Origin: Rhodoferax sp. UBA5149
GTDB lineage: Bacteria > Pseudomonadota > Gammaproteobacteria > Burkholderiales > Burkholderiaceae_C
Direction of reading: 5' to 3'
Length of the DNA: 29,202 nt
NCBI RefSeq assembly: GCF_002413825.1
Contig: NZ_DHXT01000131.1
Coordinates: forward strand, 5,074 to 34,275
In this document: positions 13,820 through 21,999 of the stretch, piece by piece
Position numbering within the stretch: the first letter of the stretch is position 1
Layout of the letters: each line of letters starts with the position of its first letter
Made by a program: the position numbers and the translations under genes
Notes under the pieces: generated by a model
What the model saw: only the letters and a program-made list of their open reading frames with translations
What the model was told of the DNA's origin: nothing
Database searches by the model: none

Positions 13820-14382
13820 AGTGTTATTCCCTTCGCCCTTAATGCTTTGCCGAGGGCCTGAACTGCCCGCGAGCAGTGTGTCTTGACACTGCCTTCCGAA
13901 CAACCCATGGCCGCAGCAGTCTCTGCTACGTCCAGCTCCTCCCAGTAACGCATGAGGAACGCTTCCCGTTGACGGGCCGGGAGTTCCTGAATTTCAGTCT
14001 CGATCTCACGCAAGGTTTGCGCCCGTTGCGTCGAGCTCTCCGCACTTTCTGTTTGATCTGAGTGACTTTGCACGTTTAAAGTTTCCAGAAGATCAAACTC
14101 TCCATCTTCCCCTGCGGATTCGAAATCGCTCATGTTCGAAAAAAGCGCATTTCGGGTCTTTTGGCGCCGAAACCAGTCCAGCGTGCAGTTGGACAGGATG
14201 CGTTGGAACAGCATCGGCAACTCGGCGGCAGGTTTATGCCCGTAATGTTCGGCCAACTTCATCATGCTGTCTTGCACGATGTCCAGCGCAGACTCCTCAT
14301 TCCGGACGTGGTAAACCGATCGCTTGAATGCGCGTTTTTCGACGCTCTTCAGAAAATCAGAAATTTCTCGTTCAGTTGCCAA
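13816..14382 (-). CDS. RNA polymerase sigma factor, sigma-70/ECF type
   Basis: Region 2 is visible in SVYHVRNEESALDIVQDSMM and FQRILSNCTLDWFRRQKTR. Region 4 is a helix-turn-helix in LPARQREAFLMRYWEELDV and CSEGSVKTHCSRAVQALGKAL. The two are joined by an acidic linker. No ATG fits. TTG 14382 gives an N-terminus ATEREISDFLKSVEKRAFKR that resembles relatives as I remember them, with AAAGG about 10 bases upstream; TTG 14439 would add 19 residues. It is the first gene of a run with the DUF3619, DUF3106 and RDD genes and is divergent from ilvB. It probably directs an envelope-related regulon; its target promoters are not known. Confidence 0.88.
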   Translation of the reverse strand: MATEREISDFLKSVEKRAFKRSVYHVRNEESALDIVQDSMMKLAEHYGHKPAAELPMLFQRILSNCTLDWFRRQKTRNALFSNMSDFESAGEDGEFDLLETLNVQSHSDQTESAESSTQRAQTLREIETEIQELPARQREAFLMRYWEELDVAETAAAMGCSEGSVKTHCSRAVQALGKALRAKGITL

Positions 14383-14502
14383 GAGGTTTTTGCCTTTGAG
14401 AGGCCGTGAAATTTGGTGGTCTCGTTTTGACGCGCTCAAAACGGATTCGCGTGCTGTCTGCCATCAATTATCGCATCCAGACGACGTTTTTCCGGTTTCC
14501 CG

Positions 14503-14532
14503 TTGCTGTTTCAATTGGTGCAATGCGATAAT
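14503..14532 (+). promoter_or_regulatory. Predicted promoter of ilvB
   Basis: TTGCTG (14503-14508), an 18-bp spacer and GATAAT (14527-14532) preceded by an extended TG form a plausible sigma-70 promoter. Transcription would start near 14539, leaving a leader of about 140 nt before ilvB. The leader holds a 32-codon frame (14563-14661) that is not rich in Ile, Leu or Val codons, and no terminator is seen in it. Confidence 0.45.
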
Positions 14533-14682
14533 CTAACTTGCAATTCAAAAGGCAAACGGATCATGGTTCGGCGCAAGAATCAGTGCGCTCATGGCTTTGA
14601 TCTTAAGTTCCGACGCGACGCCACAAGTGTTTGCGAAGGGGCACCCAAGGTCTTTCGTTAGAGAAATTCACAAAGGTTCATC

Positions 14683-16509
14683 ATGGAAATATCAAAAGCC
14701 GAAATTGCTTCGGCCGCGGCGACAACGACCGCAGTAAAAAGTCAGACATCAACAATGGCAGGAAAAACGCTCGTAGCGGCGTCAAGTGACCAAGAGCTTC
14801 GGGGTGCCGAAATCCTCGTCAAAGCATTGCAAGCTGAAGGCGTGAAGTACGTTTGGGGCTACCCCGGTGGCGCTGTGCTTCACATTTACGACGCTTTTTA
14901 CAAGCAAGACACGATCCAGCACATTTTGGTGCGGCACGAGCAGGCGGCGGTTCATGCCGCCGATGGCTATGCGCGCGCTACCGGTGACGTCGGTGTGGCC
15001 CTGGTCACGTCCGGTCCGGGTGTGACCAATGCGGTGACCGGTATTGCCACGGCCTACATGGACAGTATTCCCATGGTGATCGTGACCGGGCAGGTACCCA
15101 CGCACGCTATTGGGCTCGATGCTTTCCAGGAATGCGACACAGTGGGCATCACCCGCCCTATCGTGAAACACAATTTCCTGGTCAAGGATGCGCGTGACTT
15201 GGCTGAAACCATGAAAAAGGCCTTTCACATCGCCCGTACCGGGCGGCCTGGGCCGGTGGTGGTGGATATCCCGAAAGATGTTTCCTTTAAGAAGGTCCCC
15301 TTTGCGGGCTACCCAGCGACCGTGGAAATGCGCTCTTACAACCCGGTGCGCAAAGGCCACGGCGGGCAAATTCGCAAGGCCTTGCAGCTCTTGCTCGCGG
15401 CTAAACGACCTTATATTTACACCGGTGGCGGTGTCATTTTGAGTAACGCCGCTGCGGAGCTCCGAACGCTGGTCGATATGTTGGGTTATCCCTGCACCAA
15501 CACGCTGATGGGCTTGGGCGCGTATCCGGCAAGCGATCGCAAGTTTCTGGGCATGCTGGGCATGCACGGCACGGTGGAGGCGAACAACGCAATGCAACAT
15601 TGCGACGTTCTGCTGGCGGTGGGCGCCCGCTTTGATGACCGGGTGATCGGCAATCCCAAGCACTTTGCCCAGAATGAACGCAAGATTATTCACATTGACA
15701 TTGATCCGTCCAGCATCTCCAAGCGCGTGAGAGTGGACATCCCGATTGTTGGAGACGTCAAAGACGTGCTGTCCGAAATGATTGCGATGATCAAGGAGGG
15801 TACGGCCAAGCCGGATTCCAATGCACTGGGTGCCTGGTGGGACACCATTGAGGGTTGGCGCAAGCGCGATTGCCTCAAGTACGACCACGGCAAGAACGAT
15901 GTCATCAAGCCGCAGTACGTGGTCGAGACGCTCTGGAACATGACCAAAGACGTTGATACCTACATCACCTCCGACGTCGGCCAGCACCAGATGTGGGCGG
16001 CACAGTACTATCGCTTTGACGAGCCGCGCCGCTGGATCAATTCCGGCGGCCTGGGTACCATGGGCGTTGGTATTCCGTATGCCATGGGCATCAAGCTGGC
16101 AAAACCTGACAGCGAAGTGTTTTGCATTACAGGAGAGGGTTCTGTGCAGATGTGCATCCAGGAGCTCTCAACCTGTTTGCAGTACAACACCCCGATCAAG
16201 ATAGTTTCACTCAACAACCGGTATCTCGGCATGGTTCGCCAATGGCAGGAAGTTGAGTATGAAGGACGTTACAGCCACAGTTATATGGATGCGCTGCCCA
16301 ATTTCGTGAAACTCGCGGAAGCCTATGGCCACGTCGGTATGCTGATTGAACGCGCGCAGGATGTGGAGCCTGCGTTGCGCGAAGCGCGCAAGCTGAAGGA
16401 TCGCACCGTTTTCATGGATTTCCGCACCGATCCCACTGAAAATGTCTTCCCCATGGTAAAGGCTGGCAACGGCATTACCGAAATGTTGCTTGGCTCTGAA
16501 GATCTTTAA
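14683..16509 (+). CDS. ilvB: Acetolactate synthase large (catalytic) subunit
   Basis: This ThDP enzyme condenses pyruvate to acetolactate, or pyruvate and 2-oxobutyrate to acetohydroxybutyrate. The catalytic Glu is E86 in RHEQAAVHAADGYARATG. The ThDP-Mg motif begins at GEGSVQMCIQEL and ends at NNRYLGMVRQWQ. The length of 608 includes about 35 extra N-terminal residues rich in Ala, Thr and Ser, which relatives often lack. ATG 14683 has AAAGG upstream; an internal start at Met25 is possible. It leads the operon with ilvN (84 bp apart) and ilvC. An IlvI paralogue name would be equally valid. Confidence 0.96.
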   Translation: MEISKAEIASAAATTTAVKSQTSTMAGKTLVAASSDQELRGAEILVKALQAEGVKYVWGYPGGAVLHIYDAFYKQDTIQHILVRHEQAAVHAADGYARATGDVGVALVTSGPGVTNAVTGIATAYMDSIPMVIVTGQVPTHAIGLDAFQECDTVGITRPIVKHNFLVKDARDLAETMKKAFHIARTGRPGPVVVDIPKDVSFKKVPFAGYPATVEMRSYNPVRKGHGGQIRKALQLLLAAKRPYIYTGGGVILSNAAAELRTLVDMLGYPCTNTLMGLGAYPASDRKFLGMLGMHGTVEANNAMQHCDVLLAVGARFDDRVIGNPKHFAQNERKIIHIDIDPSSISKRVRVDIPIVGDVKDVLSEMIAMIKEGTAKPDSNALGAWWDTIEGWRKRDCLKYDHGKNDVIKPQYVVETLWNMTKDVDTYITSDVGQHQMWAAQYYRFDEPRRWINSGGLGTMGVGIPYAMGIKLAKPDSEVFCITGEGSVQMCIQELSTCLQYNTPIKIVSLNNRYLGMVRQWQEVEYEGRYSHSYMDALPNFVKLAEAYGHVGMLIERAQDVEPALREARKLKDRTVFMDFRTDPTENVFPMVKAGNGITEMLLGSEDL

Positions 16510-16592
16510 CTAACTTTTGACGAATCTATTGTTTGCCGAGCCCTGTGGTTACCGCTGCAGGGGGAGGGCAGCGAAAAGAGGAGTCTCTTATC

Positions 16593-17084
16593 ATGAAACA
16601 TATCATTGCAGTATTGCTGGAAAATGAGCCCGGCGCTCTTTCGCGCGTTGTCGGTCTTTTTTCAGCCCGTGGCTACAACATCGAATCGCTCACGGTGGCG
16701 CCGACCGAGGATCCAAGCTTGTCTCGAATGACAATTCAGACCACCGGGTCAGATGATGTCATTGAGCAGATCACCAAGCACTTGAACCGTCTGATTGAAG
16801 TCGTGAAGGTGGTTGATCTGACCGAGGGTGCTTACATTGAGCGTGAGCTCATGATGGTGAAGGTGCGCGCCGTGGGTAAGGAACGTGAAGAAATGAAGCG
16901 CATGGCTGACATTTTTCGGGGTCGCATCATCGACGTGACCGAGAAAAGCTACACCGTTGAGTTGACCGGAGACCAGTCGAAGAATGACGCGTTTCTGGAG
17001 GCTATCGAGCATGGTGCGATTCTGGAAACCGTCCGTACCGGCTCCAGCGGTATTGGCCGCGGTGAACGTATTTTGAGAGTTTAA
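16593..17084 (+). CDS. ilvN: Acetolactate synthase small (regulatory) subunit
   Basis: The 163-residue subunit carries an N-terminal ACT domain (ENEPGALSRVVGLFSARGYN, then IESLTVAPTED) that binds valine for feedback inhibition, and a C-terminal domain (about 80-160) that activates IlvB. ATG 16593 follows AAGAGGAG; upstream in-frame codons to 16533 lack family similarity. It sits between ilvB and ilvC, 21 bp before ilvC. Confidence 0.95.
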   Translation: MKHIIAVLLENEPGALSRVVGLFSARGYNIESLTVAPTEDPSLSRMTIQTTGSDDVIEQITKHLNRLIEVVKVVDLTEGAYIERELMMVKVRAVGKEREEMKRMADIFRGRIIDVTEKSYTVELTGDQSKNDAFLEAIEHGAILETVRTGSSGIGRGERILRV

Positions 17085-17105
17085 ATTTTTACAACGGAGA
17101 GAGAA

Positions 17106-18122
17106 ATGAAAGTTTTTTACGACAAAGACTGCGATCTGAGTCTCATCAAAGGCAAGACGGTTGCGATCATTGGCTACGGTAGCCAGGGTCATGCGCACGC
17201 CCAGAATCTTAACGACAGCGGCGTGAAAGTTGTCGTGGGTTTGCGCAAAGGCGGCGCTTCTTGGCCCAAAGTTGAAAAAGCCGGTCTCAAGGTTGCTGAA
17301 GTCGCTGAGGCGGTCAAAGCTGCCGATGTGGTCATGATTTTGTTGCCCGACGAGCAAATTGCAGCGGTTTATACCAACGATATCGAGCCTAACATCAAGC
17401 AGGGTGCGTCCCTGGTGTTCGCGCACGGCTTCAACGTTCACTACGGTTTGGTGAGCCCCCGCGCAGATCTGGATGTCTGGATGGTGGCGCCCAAGGCCCC
17501 TGGCCACACAGTGCGAGGCACTTATGCGCAGGGTGGTGGGGTGCCCCACCTGATCGCCATTCATCAAGACAAGTCTGGCCGCACACGCGACCTGGCCCTG
17601 AGCTACGCCATGGCCAACGGCGGCGGCAAGGCTGGCATCATTGAAACCAATTTCCGCGAAGAAACTGAGACCGACCTGTTCGGCGAACAGGCTGTTTTGT
17701 GCGGCGGCACCGTTGAGTTGATCAAGGCCGGTTTCGAGACCTTGGTCGAAGCCGGTTATGCCCCTGAGATGGCCTATTTCGAGTGCCTGCACGAACTCAA
17801 GTTGATTGTGGACATGATTTATGAAGGCGGTATCGCCAACATGAATTACTCCATCTCCAACAACGCCGAATATGGCGAGTACGTCACCGGTCCAAGGATT
17901 GTGACCAGCGCCACCAAAGACGCGATGCGTCAGTGTCTGAAAGACATTCAGACTGGTGAATACGCGAAGAGCTTCATCCTGGAAAACAAGGCTGGCGCAC
18001 CCACTTTGCTGAGCCGTCGCCGTTTGACGTCAGAGCATCAGATTGAACAAGTCGGCGAAAAACTTCGCGCGATGATGCCCTGGATCAAAAAGAACAAGCT
18101 CGTCGATCAGACCCGCAACTGA
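17106..18122 (+). CDS. ilvC: Ketol-acid reductoisomerase (class I)
   Basis: The enzyme converts acetolactate to 2,3-dihydroxyisovalerate with Mg2+ and NADPH. The Rossmann motif GYGSQGHAHAQNL is followed by VGLRKGGASW, whose Arg and Ser suit NADPH. The C-terminal knotted domain has ETETDLFGEQAVLCGG and FECLHELKLIVDMIYEGG, with the metal-binding acids. At 338 residues it is the usual class I length. The ribosome site is ACGGAGAGAG. A perfect 13-bp stem-loop follows the stop codon. Confidence 0.98.
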   Translation: MKVFYDKDCDLSLIKGKTVAIIGYGSQGHAHAQNLNDSGVKVVVGLRKGGASWPKVEKAGLKVAEVAEAVKAADVVMILLPDEQIAAVYTNDIEPNIKQGASLVFAHGFNVHYGLVSPRADLDVWMVAPKAPGHTVRGTYAQGGGVPHLIAIHQDKSGRTRDLALSYAMANGGGKAGIIETNFREETETDLFGEQAVLCGGTVELIKAGFETLVEAGYAPEMAYFECLHELKLIVDMIYEGGIANMNYSISNNAEYGEYVTGPRIVTSATKDAMRQCLKDIQTGEYAKSFILENKAGAPTLLSRRRLTSEHQIEQVGEKLRAMMPWIKKNKLVDQTRN

Positions 18123-18137
18123 GTCACACGACTCCCG

Positions 18138-18170
18138 TAACAAAGGCCACTTCGGTGGCCTTTGTTATTA
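18138..18170 (+). terminator. Stem-loop between ilvC and pssA
   Basis: TAACAAAGGCCAC, tetraloop TTCG and GTGGCCTTTGTTA form a perfect 13-bp stem (18138-18167). Only a weak T-rich tail follows. It may be a partial terminator or an mRNA-stabilising hairpin that sets pssA below ilvBNC. Confidence 0.55.
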
Positions 18171-18192
18171 TGAAAGGCTGGAGGCCAATTCT

Positions 18193-19026
18193 ATGCATGA
18201 CGGGAACGAAGCAGACTTTGCCGAAGGCGATGCCGTGGTCGTGAGAAAGCGCCGAAAGGGCATTTACATATTGCCCAATCTGTTTACGCTGGCGGCACTC
18301 TTTGGTGGCTTTTATGCCATTGTCATGGCCATCAATGGCCGATTCGATCTGTCCGCTGTGGGTGTTTTTTGTGCCATGGTGCTTGACAGCCTCGATGGAC
18401 GGGTCGCTCGCATGACGAACACGCAAAGTGCGTTTGGCGAACAGATGGATTCACTCTCGGACATGGTGTCTTTTGGCGCAGCCCCGGCACTCATTTCATA
18501 TGTGTGGGCGCTCAAAAGTCTGGGACGCTGGGGCTGGATTGCCGCCTTCGTCTATTGTGCTTGTGCTACCTTGCGGCTGGCCCGTTTCAATGTCAACACC
18601 GGAGTCGTTGATAAACGCTATTTTCAGGGTCTTCCGTCGCCAGCTGCAGCTGCTTTGATCGCCGGGTTTATCTGGTTGCTGACCGAGTCCGGGATCAAAG
18701 GTACTGATGCATTGTGGGGAGTTTCGATTCCCTGGATCATGTTTGCATTGGCCTTGTATGCGGGGCTAACCATGGTCACCAACGTCCCGTTTTACAGCTT
18801 CAAAGATGTTCACATGAAAAAGAGTGTGCCCTTTGCCGTGATTGTGTTGATCGCATTGGTTATTGCTGTCATTAACATCGATCCGCCCATTGTCCTGTTT
18901 GGTATCTTTGTGGCCTATGGCTTCAGTGGGTACATTGTTTACGTCTGGCGCAAGGCCAAGGGTGTGCAGACCAGTGTCATCAGCATGTCGACTGAGGAGC
19001 CTGATGAACGAGGTCTTCACGAGTGA
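18193..19026 (+). CDS. pssA: CDP-diacylglycerol-serine O-phosphatidyltransferase
   Basis: This membrane enzyme makes phosphatidylserine, the precursor of phosphatidylethanolamine. The CDP-alcohol phosphotransferase motif is complete: D65, D68-G69, A72-R73, G82, D86 and D90. Multiple hydrophobic helices follow (for example residues 100-125, 145-160, 175-195 and 215-255). The length is 277 residues. ATG 18193 follows CTGGAGG. In many Burkholderiales a phosphatidylserine decarboxylase gene (psd) lies nearby between ilvC and leuA; none is present here. The pssA gene is followed by the leuA attenuator. Confidence 0.94.
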   Translation: MHDGNEADFAEGDAVVVRKRRKGIYILPNLFTLAALFGGFYAIVMAINGRFDLSAVGVFCAMVLDSLDGRVARMTNTQSAFGEQMDSLSDMVSFGAAPALISYVWALKSLGRWGWIAAFVYCACATLRLARFNVNTGVVDKRYFQGLPSPAAAALIAGFIWLLTESGIKGTDALWGVSIPWIMFALALYAGLTMVTNVPFYSFKDVHMKKSVPFAVIVLIALVIAVINIDPPIVLFGIFVAYGFSGYIVYVWRKAKGVQTSVISMSTEEPDERGLHE

Positions 19027-19086
19027 ATGATGCGGGGTAGGCGAGGCCCTATTTTGCTGCCCAAAAACTTGTGGTACATTGAGATC

Positions 19087-19140
19087 ATGAAAAAGATGTT
19101 GCTAGCGCTGCTGCTATCGCCTGACGGGCGGAGACGGTAG
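19087..19140 (+). CDS. leuL: leuA leader peptide (leucine attenuator peptide)
   Basis: The 17-residue frame MKKMLLALLLSPDGRRR has five Leu codons in seven positions (TTG CTA GCG CTG CTG CTA), including two CTA codons, which I take to be rare in such a G+C-rich genome. It ends at TAG 19138-19140, about 20 bases before an intrinsic terminator and 107 bases before leuA. Low charged tRNA-Leu would stall a ribosome here. Ribosome site support is weak (GAG only); an extended -10 (TGGTACATT, 19072-19080) would place the transcript start near the ATG, so the peptide might be translated leaderless or from pssA read-through. Confidence 0.75.
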   Translation: MKKMLLALLLSPDGRRR

Positions 19141-19198
19141 CGCACGCGCTCACCCAAACCAAAAGCCCGTATGCATCCGCAACGGGCTTTTTGTTTTA
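19124..19198 (+). promoter_or_regulatory. leuA transcription attenuator (antiterminator and terminator)
   Basis: ACGGGC occurs at the end of the leader frame (19124-19129) and again as the core of the terminator 3' arm (19183-19187 with A19182). Both are complementary to GCCCGT (19165-19170). Pairing of the first with GCCCGT excludes the terminator stem AAAAGCCCGT (19161-19170) with ACGGGCTTTT (19182-19191), which is followed by a T-rich tail. A small hairpin AGCG/CGCT (19139-19150) lies between. A ribosome that completes the peptide would cover the first ACGGGC and allow termination. Confidence 0.7.
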
Positions 19199-19247
19199 TT
19201 GCGCCGATTTTTAGATTGCGGATTTTCAGGAACACAGGAGAAACCAG

Positions 19248-20786
19248 ATGGCTGACAAATTGATTATTTTTGATACGACTTTGCGTGACGGCGAGCAGTC
19301 GCCTGGTGCGTCCATGAACAAAGACGAAAAGCTGCGCATTGCCCGCCAGCTGGAGCGTTTGAAGGTTGACGTCATCGAAGCCGGTTTTGCGGCGAGCTCG
19401 AACGGTGACTTCGAGGCCGTGCAGTGCATTGCCAATGCCATCAAGGATTCAACCATCTGTTCACTGTCCCGCGCCAACGACCGGGATATTTCACGCGCGG
19501 CCGAAGCACTCAAAGGAGCCAATAGCGCTCGTATCCACACCTTCATTGCAACGTCGGCATTGCATATGGAGAAAAAACTGCGCATGACGCCTGATCAGGT
19601 GTTCGAGCAGGCCAGGCTTGCCGTGCGCTTTGCGCGCAACCTGGTTGACGATGTCGAGTTCAGTCCGGAGGACGGGTACCGAAGCGATGTTGATTTCTTG
19701 TGCCGGGTCCTGGAAGCCGCGATCAGCGAGGGCGCTACTACCATCAACGTTCCTGACACGGTGGGTTACGCCGTGCCGGAGCTCTATGGTAATTTCATCA
19801 AGAACCTGCGCGAGCGGATTCCAAATTCGGACAAAGCCATCTGGTCCGTTCATTGCCACAACGATCTGGGCATGGCGGTCGCCAATTCATTGGCGGGCGT
19901 GAAAATCGGCGGTGCCCGTCAGGTGGAGTGCACCATCAACGGCTTGGGCGAACGGGCAGGTAATTGCAGCCTTGAGGAAATCGTCATGGCCGTCAAGACG
20001 CGTCGGGATTATTTCGGCTTGGATTTGAATATTGACACCAAACACATCCTGGCTGCCAGCCGCATGGTCAGCCAGACCACCGGTTTTGTGGTTCAGCCCA
20101 ACAAGGCGGTGGTCGGTGCCAATGCTTTTGCCCATGCCTCTGGCATTCACCAGGACGGCGTCCTGAAGGCGCGCGACACCTATGAAATCATGCGCGCAGA
20201 GGACGTTGGCTGGACCGCTAACAAAATTGTTCTGGGCAAACTCAGCGGGCGCAACGCCTTTAAGCAACGCCTGCAGGAGTTGGGCGTGCAGATGGAAAGC
20301 GAGGCCGACATCAACTCCGCTTTCACCAGATTCAAGGAGCTGGCTGATCGTAAGAGCGAAATTTTTGACGAAGACATTTTGGCGCTGGTAAGTGACGGGA
20401 ATGTGGCGCACGAGAAGGATCAGTACAGTTTTGTCTCACTGTCGCAACACAGCGAAACGGGCGAGCGTCCACAGGCGAGTATTGTTTTCACTGTTGACGG
20501 CAAGGAAGTGAAAAGCTCGTCGGATGGGGATGGTCCGGTAGACGCATCCCTCAAAGCGATCGAGGCACACGTCAAAAGCGGTGCAGAAATGGTGCTTTAT
20601 TCTGTCAACGCCATCAGCGGTTCGACAGAAAGTCAGGGTGAGGTCACAGTGCGTTTGCAGAACAGCGGGCGGGTGGTTAACGGCGTCGGGGCCGACCCCG
20701 ATATCATTGTGGCGTCCGCCAAAGCCTACCTGAGTGCACTTAACAAATTGCAGAGCAAAGCCGATCGGGTGGCCGCACAGGGTTAG
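19248..20786 (+). CDS. leuA: 2-Isopropylmalate synthase
   Basis: This first committed enzyme of leucine synthesis condenses acetyl-CoA with 2-oxoisovalerate. The TIM-barrel start DTTLRDGEQSPGASM holds the metal-binding D10 and catalytic R13. The second signature, in VHCHNDLGMAVANSLAG and CTINGLGERAGNCSLEE, supplies two metal His residues. The C-terminal third (about 390-512) is the LeuA allosteric domain for leucine feedback. The length of 512 is typical. ATG 19248 follows ACAGGAGA. It is controlled by the attenuator just upstream and ended by an intrinsic terminator. Confidence 0.98.
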   Translation: MADKLIIFDTTLRDGEQSPGASMNKDEKLRIARQLERLKVDVIEAGFAASSNGDFEAVQCIANAIKDSTICSLSRANDRDISRAAEALKGANSARIHTFIATSALHMEKKLRMTPDQVFEQARLAVRFARNLVDDVEFSPEDGYRSDVDFLCRVLEAAISEGATTINVPDTVGYAVPELYGNFIKNLRERIPNSDKAIWSVHCHNDLGMAVANSLAGVKIGGARQVECTINGLGERAGNCSLEEIVMAVKTRRDYFGLDLNIDTKHILAASRMVSQTTGFVVQPNKAVVGANAFAHASGIHQDGVLKARDTYEIMRAEDVGWTANKIVLGKLSGRNAFKQRLQELGVQMESEADINSAFTRFKELADRKSEIFDEDILALVSDGNVAHEKDQYSFVSLSQHSETGERPQASIVFTVDGKEVKSSSDGDGPVDASLKAIEAHVKSGAEMVLYSVNAISGSTESQGEVTVRLQNSGRVVNGVGADPDIIVASAKAYLSALNKLQSKADRVAAQG

Positions 20787-20818
20787 GGTAACTACTTATT
20801 TTTAGGTTCTTGTTTAAG

Positions 20819-20855
20819 AAAGTCGCGCAAGTATTTGATATTGCGCGACTTTTTT
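20819..20855 (+). terminator. Intrinsic terminator of leuA
   Basis: AAAGTCGCGCAA (20819-20830) pairs with TTGCGCGACTTT (20841-20852) over a 10-base loop and runs into a T tract. Confidence 0.9.
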
Positions 20856-20898
20856 GTATAAACTCGCGACATAGAGAAATAAGTCCGGAGATGGATCC

Positions 20899-21978
20899 AT
20901 GTTCTGTTCTCATCAGATTACGTTTGGAAATATTGTGCGCCGAATACTCCTTTTCTTTGGTTTGACGGTTTTCGTTCTCGCCGTCTCGCTGCCTCCGGCC
21001 AATGCCGCCCAGAGAAAGCGCCAAGTTATCAAGGCATCCAAAAGCACGGTCGTCACCAAACGAAGAGTCTCCAAAACAGTTGGTGTTGTCAAGCGTAAAT
21101 CGGTCGTTCGCGCTGAGGCTGTGTCACTCCACCCCTCGTTTGGGCAGATTGCAGGCTTACATGGTGCGCACGACGCGCTGGATTTGAAATCCAGCGTGGC
21201 ACTGGTGATCGACCAGGATACCAGTGAGGTGTTGTTCAGCAAGAATGATCAGGCTGTCTTGCCTATTGCTTCTCTCACCAAGCTCATGACGGGTGTGGTC
21301 GTCAGTGAGGCCCATTTGCCCATGGATGAAGTGATCACCATTTCTCAGGCCGATGTGGATACGGAAAAAGGTAGTTCATCGCGCCTGAGGGTGGGTACCG
21401 AGCTGAGTCGAGGTGAGCTATTGCATCTGGCTTTGATGTCAAGTGAAAACCGCGCGGCGCACGCGCTTGGCCGCACTTATCCCGGTGGACTGCCGGTCTT
21501 TGTTGGCCTGATGAATGCGAAAGCGCGATTGATTGGCATGAACGACACCAATTATGTCGAGCCCACCGGACTCTCCAGCAAAAATCAGTCCAGCGCACGG
21601 GATCTGGTCAAACTGGTCAATGTTGCCTATGGGGATCCGACTTTGCGTGAGTTGTCCACGTCGCCCGGACACCAGGTGGCCGTCGGAAACCGAACGCTTC
21701 AATATAACAACACGAATCGCCTGGTGAAGAATCCGTCATGGGACATTGGTTTGCAGAAGACCGGCTATATCAACGAAGCCGGTCAGTGCCTCGTCATGCA
21801 GGCCAAAGTTGCCGGACGCAAGCTCATCATGGTTTTTCTTGATTCGGCCGGCAAGCTCAGCCGTATTGGCGACGCGGAACGTGTCCGGCACTGGGTGGAG
21901 TCGATTCCCCCTGCCGCAGTGCGTGCAGTGCCTCTGGCTAGCGCTGTAACGGCTGATAAAGTTGCCACCCTTCGCTAG
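20899..21978 (+). CDS. pbpG: D-alanyl-D-alanine endopeptidase (PBP7/PbpG-like, peptidase S11)
   Basis: This periplasmic serine peptidase cuts peptidoglycan cross-links. Its active-site motifs are SLTK (S125-K128), SEN (S182-N184) and KTG (287-289). A signal peptide spans about residues 15-37 (ILLFFGLTVFVLAVSLPPANA). Between it and the catalytic domain is a very basic linker (about 38-72, many Lys/Arg), which could bind anionic wall polymers or membranes. ATG 20899 follows CCGGAGA. It is a single gene after the leuA terminator, convergent with the IclR gene. Confidence 0.92.
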   Translation: MFCSHQITFGNIVRRILLFFGLTVFVLAVSLPPANAAQRKRQVIKASKSTVVTKRRVSKTVGVVKRKSVVRAEAVSLHPSFGQIAGLHGAHDALDLKSSVALVIDQDTSEVLFSKNDQAVLPIASLTKLMTGVVVSEAHLPMDEVITISQADVDTEKGSSSRLRVGTELSRGELLHLALMSSENRAAHALGRTYPGGLPVFVGLMNAKARLIGMNDTNYVEPTGLSSKNQSSARDLVKLVNVAYGDPTLRELSTSPGHQVAVGNRTLQYNNTNRLVKNPSWDIGLQKTGYINEAGQCLVMQAKVAGRKLIMVFLDSAGKLSRIGDAERVRHWVESIPPAAVRAVPLASAVTADKVATLR

Positions 21979-21999
21979 TGGCGGGTGACGGATTCTCGG

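Noticed and set aside
14563..14661. A 32-codon frame in the ilvB leader as an ilv attenuation peptide
   Set aside because: It has few Ile, Leu or Val codons, none clustered, and no terminator or competing hairpins follow it before ilvB.
14782..15987. Long minus-strand open frame antisense to ilvB
   Set aside because: Composition is typical of an antisense shadow; ilvB is unambiguous.
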